Positions 1 to 11,836 of a stretch of 64,000 bases of DNA are shown piece after piece. Origin of the DNA: Clarkia xantiana subsp. parviflora. Taxonomy: Eukaryota > Streptophyta > Magnoliopsida > Myrtales > Onagraceae. The stretch covers positions 15,978,763 through 16,042,762 of the forward strand of contig JAPTYO010000007.1 of NCBI GenBank assembly GCA_036873135.1, read 5' to 3'. A model generated the notes under the pieces. The model worked only from the letters and a program-made list of their open reading frames with translations, was not told the DNA's origin and did no database searches. The translations under genes and the position numbers were made by a program. Every line of letters begins with the position of its first letter. Positions within the stretch are counted from its first letter, which is position 1.

Positions 1-2623
1 TGTAAAAATAAGGTAAGATGATGACTGATGACATTATGGGAAAATCAACAGATCATATGCACATAATTATTGATCATTGGTGGTATCTATCTAGTATCTA
101 TGTCACATTTTATGAGCTGTCTTGGACTTAAACACTTCGTCTCTAATTTACATACATAGATAGATCAATGGCTTTATTAAAGTATTATTTCATACATAAT
201 ACATATATTATATACATGCCACAAAATTATATATAGTGCTAAATTCTATCTGATGGTAAATTCAGGGGTAGTATTGTCATGTCACGACAGCCTCCAATGT
301 TGCGGGCAGCTGTCTGACCTGGGGTTTCAGCAGGTAAGGCCGTGGACCAACGGACACGTGTTTTCTACTGTGAGTGGAAGGGAGGGGAGGAGTTTGAGTG
401 GGACCCGTTTTGATATATTTTATTTTTATATACTGAATAAATAACAAATTAATTAATAAACTGATGAGAAATACTTAAATGATTAGTAAAATGATTTTTG
501 TAATAATAAAATATGAGTAGGAACGGCAGGGGTCCACCACGGACCGGCCCCCACCATTTCCCATTATTTTTACTCCGGAGGTCTTCAACCACTCCGAATA
601 TAAGGACTGTCAGCTACCTGCAAAGGAAAAATGATTAAGAAAATCAGGATCAATTTCAATAATCTACAATAAAACTGTATCCATTTTTTTTTTCTGATTC
701 ATGAATTGATTGATTCATGATCAATAGCTTTCATTAACCTAAAATTTAAAGGAGTGGCGAAAAAAACCTAAATTTTAAAGGGCAAGAAATGTTAGGGTTC
801 TATCTAAAAATTCGTTTTTTTTTTAATAAAGTTCAAAGTTTTGAAGCATCAATATTGATCATATTATTATACGCAGTGGCAGGTTTAAGATGTTTATAAT
901 GAGGTTTAAGATGTTTATAATAAGGATTAAGTTATATTAAAAAATTGTGAATATTTAATATATAAATTTATTTTATTATAAAGATTATATAAAATATTCA
1001 ACTAAACATATGGGTTTTTCCTTTTGGTACTTATATATTTTAAAATGTGTACGTTTTCAAAATAAGAATAATTGGTATTTCCTTCAATTATCTCTCTAAA
1101 ATTGTCGGTAAATACATTTTAAATATACAAAATTAACAAATATTTTTCAAAGTATCACAACTAAGCACTAATGAATATACAAATACTACAACTGAATCAA
1201 ATCAGACATAACCGACTGATAGCAATTTGAGTTGAAACACTATTATAACAGTAGTATGAGTTATTAAATTTTGAATTTAATATTTAGTAAAGTATTGAGT
1301 TAATTTTCTAGTTTAACATGTATTCGACAATAATTATAGATATGGATGATTGAAGAAAGTGTCGATTACTATTATTTTGAAATATTTTATACATTTTAAA
1401 ATACATTGATACCAAAAACTATTTGTATCGATCTTTTTATGGTTTACATTATTTTTTACAGATGAAACGTCCTAATATTCTCTAGTTTGATATTGAGATT
1501 TTCAAATATTATGTATATTATCTTGTTACGTACGTACTTTACAGATTTATCTCATGTTTTGCTATCTTCTTCATTTCACGGGCTCCTGATATATAGAATT
1601 AAGTACGAGCTCCTGATATATAGAATTAAGTTTATCTATTTCTTTTTAGAAATGTACATTACTGTCGAAAAATGTTGGTGATAGAGTTACAACTACATTA
1701 CATATGGTGTTGTAGTTCAACGCCTCATCCCTTAAACAGAGGTCAGGGTTCAAACTTCGCTAGTGACCATGGAAATAAAAAAATATTCATGGTCAGCACT
1801 TTACCACTAACAAGTTGACCTAGTGCGAGCGAGTGATGATTAGTCTAAATATGGAACAAGCATGTTACGGGTACTGCAAAAAAAAAACTACATTATCTCA
1901 TTTAAATTGAAGTGAATGTCCCATTACTAGTGCAATAAGGATTTAATTTGATTCGTTTGATACTCCAAAAAAATTAGAAGAAGACCCAAATTAATAAATA
2001 CACCAAACTACGACAAATAAGACTTTTAATGACAATGGATAAACGCATACAAGTCAGACTATTAGTGACAACTAAGATTCTATTAACTACCCAAGAAGTA
2101 AAATTTATGGGAAATTACATGCAGTGTGGATTAATAAATTATGTAGAACAAATAATAATCTATCATTGCTTCTAATACAATTTCAAGCAAGAGAATTAAT
2201 TAGATTTTAATACAATTAATTAATATAATGTTTGTTTAGTAATAAATCCCCTAAAGCATAACTTTCTATGTTTAAGTATAGATAAATAGATGTCTCATTA
2301 TCGAAGTAGTTTTCTGTTGTATATAAATTAAAATATTTATTAATAATTAATAAAGAATTGTCTGTTTGTTTACAGAATTTGGATTTGTGAACTTTCCTTA
2401 CTAGTTGGTACTTTTATTTTATTCTTTTATTTTCCATCAAGTGTCTCTCTCACTCAGCTATATTTCCTCTTAATTAATAATATACAATCCAAAGATAAAA
2501 CAAAAGCAAATAATTAATAGCGTCTTGATTTAGGAGTGTAATAATTCAGAATAAATATATCAGAATTAATTCTGAAATACACACGATAATTTAATTGAAT
2601 CCTAGAAAATAGTAACATATAGG
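1..2623. other. AT-rich intergenic stretch, no gene recognised
   Basis: I see no coding gene on either strand. A moderately GC-rich patch at about 260-400 and 520-620 stands out from the AT-rich surroundings and could be the promoter or leader of a gene lying left of the window, but nothing identifies it. At about 1591-1630 a segment of about 26 bp ending in 'atatagaattaag' is tandemly duplicated. The rest is simple AT-rich sequence. Confidence 0.6.
1695..1880 (+). repeat. Possible tRNA-derived SINE-like repeat
   Basis: The segment contains 'ggtcagggttcaaactt', which resembles a pol III box B (GGTTCAAAYC), preceded by a possible box A region around 'gtagttcaacgcctca'. It ends near an A-run at 1878-1887. 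Similar 'gttcaaa/gttcga' motifs recur at about 51.36 kb and 62.0 kb. No flanking duplication was identified, so this is tentative. Confidence 0.3.
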
Positions 2624-2631
2624 GGGAAATT

Positions 2632-3623
2632 AGGGGTGACAATTTATGACACGATAAGAATACACGAGCTATAATAGAGTTGTTTTTTCACATCTCTGAT
2701 ACATTAAGACACGACCCATGTCTAAACAACTCTCTGATACGAATACACACGACCATGAGCATGTTCGTGTAGCTCAGAGCTACATGTCCACAACTAAGAC
2801 ACGAATAGACACAGTTTCACAACTGTATACGAATATTTACGCTGTTATTCGAAATTTTTATATTTACATATAGACCTTATCGTTTTCAATATTAAAACTA
2901 AGCCCTTAAGTTAATATATATTTTAGGGATTGGAAAAATATCGATCCAGTGGGACCGGGCCGATTCCAAACATACAAGGTTTTTAAGTAGAGAATCGAAC
3001 CAAACCGTTAGTATACTTTTTGGAACTCGTCCTAAACCATACTTAATATTTTTGGACCTATTTTGGAATGGACCCAAATAATTTTGGACCCTTTTATTAA
3101 TAATTTTGTGTAAATATTAATATAAAGCCGTTTATGGACCAAACCGGACTGTTTTTTATAAAATAACTAAAAAATAACTAGTTTTTCTTACATATACCTT
3201 AGCCAATACAAAATTCAGACCGGACCGGACCAGAACTGTTTAAAACAATTCAGATCCTGCCAGCACCGGTTCGGACCGGTTCCATGCCCATCCCTAATAT
3301 ATCTACACTATTACTCATATTCAATGCATCACACGGATCCACAACATTTATACCTAAATAAAAAATAAAACAATGATAAATTTCTCTAAATTGAATTTAT
3401 TTTTCAAAATGCGATGTTGATTAATTTTGAATTATTTAGTAATATTTGTAAAAAAAAATGTGTCAAATTTGTAATATTAGTATTATCGATTTTCCTGAGA
3501 TAGCAATTATAATCTCACGGGGTCACGATAAGATAATTTGGTGACACAGACATAATAAGACACAAAAATAGGGTAAACAATTTTTGACACGACACAAGTA
3601 GACACGATCTAATTACGAACCTA
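2632..3623. mobile_element. Non-autonomous hAT-like element (outer element of a nest)
   Basis: The left end reads (T)AGGGGTGACAATT and the right end, on the other strand, reads TAGGTTCGTAATT, an imperfect hAT-type inverted repeat. The 8-mer GGGAAATT is present at both 2624-2631 and 3624-3631, which fits the 8-bp target duplication of hAT transposons. Both arms carry repeated 'gacacga' motifs typical of small plant hAT derivatives. No transposase is encoded. A second hAT-like element (2934-3296) is inserted inside it. Confidence 0.6.
2934..3296. mobile_element. Small hAT-like element nested in the 2632-3623 element
   Basis: The ends are TAGGGATTGG on the left and CCCATCCCTA on the right, an imperfect inverted pair starting TAGGGAT. 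The flanks are ATATATTT (2926-2933) and ATATATCT (3297-3304), an 8-bp duplication with one mismatch, as expected for hAT. The interior is rich in 'ggaccgg/ccggtcc', which is locally GC-rich. It has no coding capacity. Confidence 0.65.
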
Positions 3624-3631
3624 GGGAAATT

Positions 3632-5591
3632 ACCCCTCGATTTTTGAAAATTATACTAACTGCTAACATAACAAATAAGGAAACTAGAGCTTTAATGGAA
3701 TCTGCCCTCTCTCATAATAAAACTTTTAGGGCCAATCCTCTCTCATAATATTGGTAAAATGAAAATTGAAAAGATTTGCTCCATGGATTTAAAAATAGAA
3801 AGCAAAACACCTTAATTCTTCTTTGCTAAATATGTTTTTTAATTGCAGCAGCTGAACAGACAGACTAAAAGACATAAATATCATGTCTTAAATTAAGGCA
3901 TAAAAAACTAGAAATTAGAAAGAAATTGACTAAATAACGATGATATATCATGTTCAATGAATGTACAACTATCAACATCTTCTAAATAATTAATATATAT
4001 ATACATATATATATTAGCAACCAGAGTGCAAATCACCACCTTTTGTTTAATTATTTATTTAAATAGTTGACCTTTCTTTTTCAGCACTGCTCCATCTTTA
4101 ATTTTGTTCACATATTTAATCTCATCTCATAACAATTTCTTCATTTATTCTTTAATATTTGGTTGCTTAATAGATGTCGAATTAATGGGGTGCGATACTC
4201 TTACTAACAAATAATTATTTAATTAATTACACGAAAACAAACCTTGCAAGGCAACTAACAATTTAGTTGCTCATTGTAAGCTAAGTTTACAAATTACAAG
4301 TATTTCATCAAATCATAAATAAATGAAAATAAACCACATAATTAACTCGGCTAGATAGCTAACCCTACTACATGTTTTATTTATTGGTTTATTAATAAAA
4401 GTAAAGAGAAAGATTTTGTATTCCATATTAATGTTGGGTATAATTAAATGCTAATCTCTACGTATGTATAAGTACAACAGGTAGGTTAACAAAACCCTAA
4501 ACTGAAGAGGTACGGTGTGCCTAATCTCGCCTTTCTTTAAGGAATTAATTGTTGATTCCGTCCACGATATATGGAGATGGTGAAATTTTCCTTATATATG
4601 TATATACTTAATTAATGGTTGACCCGATTTTTTATTAATCATTTAATTACTATCACCAATAAATCTTGGCCAAAACTAATAATTATCACCAAAATAAATA
4701 CTTTATATATACTTCACTATCTTTTTATTTTTGCCAAAACTTCACCTATATATTCAGTAATTATTAATTAATAAATGACAATTATTATATATGTTTACGG
4801 AGTTAATTAGTGACCTTTTTTGTGTTGCGCCTCACTGAGTTAGAAATTCATTTTGTTTCTAAAAAAATAGATTAATAACTACCAAGATCGTCTTAGAATT
4901 TGAAAGTGCAAATGAAGGTTTTTGACACACGTGTTTTAATGTATTTCAACATGTTAGAGTTTTGATTGTTATAACTCAGTTTAATTAACAAATTGAGCAA
5001 CCCATATGATTGAGAATGCGGGGTTGAATGATTTTATTAGTTGAAATTAAGGATGAGGTTTGTGATTTGGTTAAGATAGAAAAGAAAAGCACGATTTCTT
5101 CATAATTATTACATGGTCCTACTCGAAATCCAAAAGGAATGTTATGTTACCAAAAATGATAAGAGCAAACAATTGGGGATTCTTGAATTAATGGGCACAT
5201 CAACACCGTTTTGGGTGTCTGGTCTTTCTTTATGTCCAAATTAACAATTTGGCGAAAAAGACCCATCTCTCTATATTCAAACTAATCATCAACTAACTGA
5301 TACAACCATACCAATCGGTGTGCGATTATTTTTCATAGTGCACTTCTTCAATACTCACATGCACCATGAGTGCTATTTTATTAAGAAAAATAGTTGTTTT
5401 TCAAATCCAGACGGGTTGATTGTAATTTTTTAACCAAACTGGCCCTAAAAGCTATGGTACGTGGAGTTTTAACATGGACCCAACACCGTAAACTATCGTA
5501 TAATGTTAAATTTTACATTTGGTAGAGCCGAACTTATTAGGCCAATATATAAAATTAGATTGCTAGCTATCATACAAATAATGTTTCATCT
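3632..5591. other. AT-rich intergenic stretch, nothing recognised
   Basis: No open frame with family resemblance, RNA gene or element with readable ends was found. The sequence is dominated by A/T runs and 'attaatta' motifs. Confidence 0.55.
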
Positions 5592-5600
5592 TAAAATTAA

Positions 5601-6110
5601 GGGTTAACAAGGTTCATGATATTTGACCATTTTTGGGTTTTGGTTTATAATGTTTTTTTTTTTTTGCATAGTTTTGGTACCATATGTTTACAGATTTTTC
5701 TAGTTTTGGTCCGACCGTTACATTCCGTCCATTTTTTCCGTTAAGTGACATGTGCAAGTCACGTGATCCACCCTAAACTTTCAATTTTGTTCAAATTTGG
5801 GGGAATTGACCTATTGAACTAGGTTTAGGGTGTCAATTCCTCCAAATTTGACTCATTAAACCTAGTTCAATTCGGACAAATTGAACTAGGTTTATGGTGT
5901 CAATTCCCCCAAATTTGAACAAAATTGAAAGTTTAGGGTGGATCACGTGACTTGCACATGTCACTTAATGGAAAAAATGGACGGAATTTAACGGTCGGAC
6001 CAAAACTAGAAAAATCCGCAAACATATGTTACCAAAACTAGACAAAAAAAACATCATGGACCAAAATCCAAATATGGTCAAATAACATGGATCAAAAGGC
6101 TTGTTAACCT
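5601..6110. mobile_element. Mutator-type MITE (first of two adjacent elements)
   Basis: The left terminus GGGTTAACAAG pairs with the right terminus CTTGTTAACCT. The inverted similarity runs deep into the element: 'tttgaccat', 'ttttggt', 'cgtccat' and 'cacgtga' appear in mirrored order. The 9-mer TAAAATTAA flanks it at 5592-5600 and 6111-6119, the duplication length expected for Mutator-like elements. It has no coding capacity. The right-hand 9-mer is also the left duplication of the next element. Confidence 0.75.
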
Positions 6111-6119
6111 TAAAATTAA

Positions 6120-6637
6120 GGGAAAAGAACCTATTTACTGTCTCAAGTTGCCTCATGTTTCAGTTTGGTGTCTGACGTTTAAATTGAGTGTCCCAGGTTT
6201 CATTTTGGTTGAAATTTGGTGTCTCAGTGTGATTACTTTAGAGAAGCCAATCCCGACGAAACCGACTGTCATATCCGAGCTCCCAAGCATGCTCCCTTCT
6301 TGTCACTTTGTCGGGACCATCACCTAAGAAGTTGGCCACATTTGCCCAAGTAAATCATGTTTTGTTGTCGCTCGAAATTGCTCTGCTGGAATTTTTTTTT
6401 TTTTTTTTTTTTTTTTACATTCAACTTTTGGGTGAAATTTGACGATTTTGTGAAAAGTAAAAAGTGATGGATTATAAGTGGGTGAGTCGGTTGATGGAAA
6501 TGGTTGAAAGAAGAGGAAAAGACCGGCGGATACACCAAATTTTAACAAAAATGAAACCTGAGACAGTCAGTCCATATCAACACTTTAATCCTGAGACACC
6601 AAACTGAAATATGAGGTAATAAATAGGTTCTTTTCCC
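6120..6637. mobile_element. Mutator-type MITE (second, directly abutting the first)
   Basis: The left end GGGAAAAGAACCTATTTA is matched by the right end TAAATAGGTTCTTTTCCC, and the arms continue with 'tttcagtttggtgtct' in inverted order. The flanking 9-mers TAAAATTAA lie at 6111-6119 and 6638-6646. It contains a T-run at about 6394-6416. A different family from the element on its left, it uses the same target 9-mer. Confidence 0.8.
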
Positions 6638-6646
6638 TAAAATTAA

Positions 6647-8019
6647 TTTGTGATAAGAGGAGGTGGTTTGTTCGTGGAATTGGTATTCTAAATCACCAAC
6701 TAAACCGAAGTAGTATTATTTCTCACGATGCAATTCAGCAGGTTCAAATGCTTCATCTTAATATGTATTATTACATAAAAATTATCTCATGCTTGGTATC
6801 TGTGCTCTCAAATGCTTGGATATTAATTGCTTTCGTCCATTGTTGGGATTTTTAGAGTCCTCGGAATTTTGCTCCGCTTTATAATGCAAGCAAGATTCAC
6901 ATATATTAGTTGCGTGTGTAGATATATAAAATTCCATCTTCTTTTTGAAATTAGGATGGGTCCCCGATCCTTTAATGGTGATATTTGGCCATATCAACTT
7001 GAACGTTTTCATGGCGAGTCCTTGGGTGATGATATTGGAGAGTTGCTATAAATGGTAAGATCTTTAGCCCTCCGTTATGGACAGACAATGTTACTTCTGG
7101 AAGGCAACTCCGCCCATAACTTGTTCCTGGTAAGGAATGGCATAAAGTGATAAGGATATAAAAGAAGGTAAATGCTAGAGCTAGCAAAAGCTAGAGAATG
7201 ATTCAATTCATTTGCTAAAAAGCTAGCATGTCAAGTGGAGGATCCATCAAATGGTAGACTTTAATATTCAAATTTGATTTGATAGCTAAGTCTATCATCA
7301 ATGATAAGTTCAACATGATTATACTTAATCACTAAAACGCTACCAGAAACGTTCCCCTCATCTTTTAACATACTGATGGACGAATGTACTTCTCTACCCG
7401 CGCGACTAACACTACCATGCAATTAGAGGTAGACAAATTTGAAAAACTAATAATCAAGTTCATTTAGTTATTTTTGTGTGTGTAAACTATGCAAAGTTTA
7501 GATAGTGTTTTGGTTTTTGATACTACAAGAAAAATCTAAATTCCAAAAAAAAATAAAAAAATCTGTCTAATATACATATCTAGGGTTAAACGTGTTAATT
7601 CTAAAAGTATTTTATTTAGGCAAGATACGGTACAAATATAGTGTAGACGGTCGTGTCAAATATCGTGTATACTTTTGACACAGGATATTCTGACACGGGT
7701 TAGTACGAATTTGACACGGGCTAGTACGAATTTTACACGGACTACAGTATTTGACACGTTTTAAAAAAAATTAAACACGCTATTACTAATCACAAGACAA
7801 AATCGTGTCAGGTTCGTATCAAACACATTTATACACGAATCTACCTTATGTTAATTGACCATTGCCCCTGGACTTTTCAAAGTAAATAAAGTTATCCTAG
7901 AAGTTGTCCCTCATCCCCTCCGAATTCTGACATTAGTCCCACTAGAATACCTAACCTTTGACATTTTATCTATTATTATTATTATTACGTGACTATTATT
8001 TTCGCTCCAAAATTTTATA
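6647..8019. other. Intergenic stretch with degraded LINE and hAT-like remnants
   Basis: Around 7050-7250 (+) broken frames recall the RNase H tail of plant LINEs: a stretch reading 'LLLEGNSAHN', then 'NSFAKKLACQ', with stops between. At 7620-7860 the recurring 'gacacggg...tacgaatttgacacg' motifs resemble the small hAT family seen at 2.6-3.6 kb, without clear ends. Neither is intact, and no host gene was recognised. Confidence 0.35.
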
Positions 8020-8028
8020 TTATTTTAA

Positions 8029-8590
8029 GGGTTAATTAGCTCAATGCACCCATACGTTTTTGCATGTTGCTGGATGCACCACACATGTAAGCAAATACAC
8101 CTATACGTTTTGCTATGTTGGTAAATGCACCTGAAGCTCTAACACCGTTAGTTAAATACATATGTGCCACACATACACCTGAATTCATCCGTGACAACCA
8201 ACCACCGCGACGACGACCATTCGCCGCGACGGGCGAGTAGCAGACGACCAACCACGAAGATACACGACAACGCAGTAAAGACGAATAACGATACAAAGAA
8301 GCGTGTCTGCAGATGTTTAGGTTTAGGGTAATTAATTTCATCACGACCGTAGAAGATGATGATGGAGGGTATATCTGCCATTACCAAAATTATTTATTTT
8401 TTAATTAAAAGAATGTTTGCATGTGAGTAGTACGTGAATAACTAACGACAAAAATAAACGGAACTTAGACTAAAGGTGTATTGAACAACAAAGCTATACA
8501 TATCGGTGTATTTAGCAATATGAAAAAACATATAGGTGCATTTGACAACATGACAAAAACATGTGATGAGTGCAGTTCGCTAATTAACCT
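8029..8590. mobile_element. Mutator-type MITE upstream of TBCCD1
   Basis: The terminus GGGTTAATTAGC pairs with GCTAATTAACCT. The inverted arms share 'gcacc...tacgtttttgc/tgcatttgac' motifs. The flanking 9-mers TTATTTTAA (8020-8028) and TGTTTTAAA (8591-8599) match at 7 of 9 positions, so the duplication is imperfect. The right end lies 93 bp before the upstream in-frame ATG of the next gene (8683), so the element sits in its promoter region. Confidence 0.55.
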
Positions 8591-8874
8591 TGTTTTAAAT
8601 TATTATTAAGTTAGTACTGTACTAGTGTGGGCCTTAACAAGGGAGTTTCATATTTGGGCCTTATGACTATGTCCAGCAGCTAATGAAGTCTATTCAAGCC
8701 CAAACTCGAATAGTCCATCATCCAATCAGATCCGTTAGGTTCTGGACTTGCGCTGGACCAACCCGCACCCAATCATTAACGCTCCACTCCTTTTCTCCCT
8801 CCGAATTCTGTTATTCCTCCTCCTGTGTCAGGATCATCTGTAACTGCAAACCCGTCTCTCCAAAGAAGAGGAAA

Positions 8875-11406
8875 ATGGCGGATCCCATCGACACCTCCAC
8901 TACTCTCTCAGAATCCCTCCTCCTCTACCCGAACCGTGAGCTCTTCGATTATGGCGTTATCCCCATCCCCAAGCTCGCATTTGCGGATCCGCCCCAGACT
9001 CTCATCTCCCTCAAGCAGAAGCTCCTTTCTCAATCTTCGAATCACCGAGTCGACTCGCATCGTCTCGCTGAATCTCTGCAAATCCCTGTCGATCACGCCG
9101 AGGTCGTTCTGCAAACACTCTCCTCCGTCCTCCATGCAAAGCACGATCCGCTAGTGGCCGACGTTGCTGCCGGCGCCAATGTCTACGATCTTATACTCTT
9201 TCTCTACATACAGACGTACAAGAAGTTGATTCCGAAGACCCACAGGGACTCTGCTGCAGTCTCCGACGTTTGGCCATCCAATTCTCCGTTCGATGGCTGC
9301 GTCTCCTCTCTGTCGCCAATGCAGGTTGTTTATTAGCTTTGTCGCATGCAGTAAATTATATTTTCTTAATGATTTCGAAATTTTTTAATCAATCCAAAAT
9401 TTTCAGTTGAACAATGATTTAACAAACTTATCGATCTTCAACTTTGCAGCTTGTTCGTAGCAACAGTCGCAGATTCGTGCTCTCACAGGCTCAAGAAGAG
9501 GCTCATCAGTTGTCTTATCTACAAAAACACGGCGCCAACATTGTATCTCTTCTGGCCGAGCCCGCTGATGGAGAAGGAGAAGAATCACAGGTTCGTGATC
9601 TATTTGACCAATCTATAGCTCACCGTGAAGTTTTTGCTTCCTCTTAATTAATTACTTGTCTTACCCTTGTTGTTTTAGGTTATAACTGTTGAACGATTCG
9701 AGCACCTTGAACTGCTATTACGCGTCGGCGAAGTAGTATCTGAAAGAATTCCCCTAAGGAAAGTGGCTACATTTTTTGCAACTTCAGACCCCGACACGCC
9801 TTCTGTTTCAGCTCCCATTGAACAAGTTCGTGATTGGATTATCGGGAAAATTTCCACTTCCTTGGAATACCTCTCTGAAAAGGATCCACTGAATAACACG
9901 CCTGGAAAGGATGTCGTGATGGAGGATAGCTTCGGAGTAAAGCCATCTGTAGCTTATGTTGAGGGGATTTATAAATCATCAGTTGTAAAGCACGCTGCAG
10001 ACTGTATTGATGCTTCTGTAAAGGTCAGATTTTAACCATTTTGTAGTATCTTGATTCTTGTGAATGTTACATTAATTGTACTGATGCTTGTTTGGATTTT
10101 AAAAATCCAGGTTCTGAATTGCCATGATTCTCTTGTTTACGTCTTGGCGCCATTGAAGTACGCCATGGTGCATGGCTGTTCCGATACCACCGTCGTTCTT
10201 GGAGCAGTGGGGAAGGTACTGTCAAGTTGTCTTAATGATGAAGCACCATAGCTTATTAGCTCATTATGAGGTTTCCATAAGAGCGTCTATCTTTTTACAG
10301 GTTGTAAAAGTTGAGTACTGTGAGCGGGTTCATGTTATAGCAGCCGCAAAACGAATATACATTGCTAACTGTCGCGAATGCATCTTCTTTTTGGGAGTGA
10401 ATCACCGACCTTTAGTTGGTGGTGAGAACCATAAGGTGCAGGTGAGGATTAATCTTTCCCAATTCACCTTTTTTATGCAAATTATGAACGATCATCCTCT
10501 CATTTTCTTTCTTTCTTGTTTGGTAAGTAAGCTCTATATGTACCAATCTACAGCATTTACAGAAAAGTCTCACCTTTGATGCTGGGATTGTAAAAGATAC
10601 TAAATTCTTATGTTTAGCATCTGGAATGAGTTTTCAGACTCAGGGAGAGGTTGATGACACTTTTTTTTTGTTAGGTGGCACCATATAATACATTTTATCC
10701 ACAACTAGAGGAACATCTGGCAGAAGTTGGTGTGGTGACCAGTATTAACAGATGGAATGAGCCATTCCTTCTTGGGTTGCTTGATCCGCAAGATTCCTTA
10801 TCCCATCCTGTAGGAATGTCGGATGCTAAAATCGAGTCAGCTACACCCGTAGCTCCTGATCAGTTTGCAACATATATGGTATGTTACAATATGTATTGTG
10901 TTTCTTTTAGAACTCAAATAGTAAAAAAAATAAATGTTGAATATTTTTCTCAATTTGCTTTTCTACGAATGTGCACAACAGATTCCGGGATCTGTTGGAA
11001 CCGACTCTGCCTCACCAACCAAACATAATCCGTTCCAATTACCTGATGCCTATTTTAAGTCACAGCAGGAAAAGGTACGATTACCGTTCATTTCATGTAG
11101 ATTCATTGTCTGTGAATAAACTCCGACTTGCATGAACAACATTTGAGTTTGCAGCAAAAGAATGTATCAGAGATGAAGCAGATGTTAAGGGATGCACCTC
11201 TTGAAGATAACCGGAAACAAGAGTTATCAAGTGTGCTCCATATTCACTTCAAGGACTGGTTATATGGTAATCAACTTTCATATGTATCATCATCTTCCAT
11301 TTTTACTTTCTTTATGAGAAATCCCACATAACTTTGAGCTGAATCTACCTTATTGACTGCAGCTTCAGGGAATATTCGTCAACTGTACTCCCTACAAAGC
11401 CAGTAA
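8875..11406 (+). CDS. TBCCD1: TBCC domain-containing protein 1 (tubulin-cofactor-C-like)
   Basis: Nine exons: 8875-9324, 9450-9590, 9679-10023, 10111-10215, 10301-10441, 10675-10878, 10982-11074, 11155-11266, 11363-11406. They join in frame to 544 residues, close to the usual plant length, and all introns are GT-AG. The N-terminal half starts MADPIDTSTTLSESLLLYPN. The C-CAP/TBCC beta-helix lies at about residues 290-415, including 'VEGIYKSSVVKHAADCIDAS' and 'RIYIANCRECIFFLGVNHRP'. The family is related to tubulin cofactor C and RP2; in algae and animals TBCCD1 acts in centriole and Golgi positioning. Its role in plants, which lack centrioles in most cells, is open. The start at 8875 follows 'gaaaATGGCG' and matches the family N-terminus, but an in-frame ATG at 8683 with no intervening stop could add 64 residues. 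The gene ends tail-to-tail with the receptor gene, 430 bp away. Confidence 0.9.
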
Positions 11407-11836
11407 CATCGGCACTACTGCATTGCCTTGGATAATCTTCATGCAGAAGGATGAATCTTCTTAATAGTTTTCTTTTCTCTAATTACGAAATCAAATAAGT
11501 CATGTTCGGCTTGGCTTGGCTTGATTTTTTTTCTTTTACTAAATTAAACTAGAATGCTCATTCATAAATTTTGCTTCACATTGACTGTTGGAGATAGGGA
11601 AACTAGAACCATCATATGCAGAATGGTTACTTCCACGTACAGTTGACACTGTACACGATTTGTTGTGTATCTCAGATCTATTGCTGTTTGAAATCAAAGA
11701 GAGTAGTAGAAACAGAACAGATTTTATTGCTCAAGTTTTGGCGTCAACACAAGTGTTTATTTACAGTTACTGTATGTCAGAAAGAATCTATCCATACTAT
11801 TGTTTCTAGTCTACTGTAATGGGCGTGCCGTAGAAC

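Noticed and set aside
253..444. 63-codon frame in the GC-richer patch near the left edge
   Set aside because: No family resemblance; more likely promoter or leader sequence of an unseen gene.
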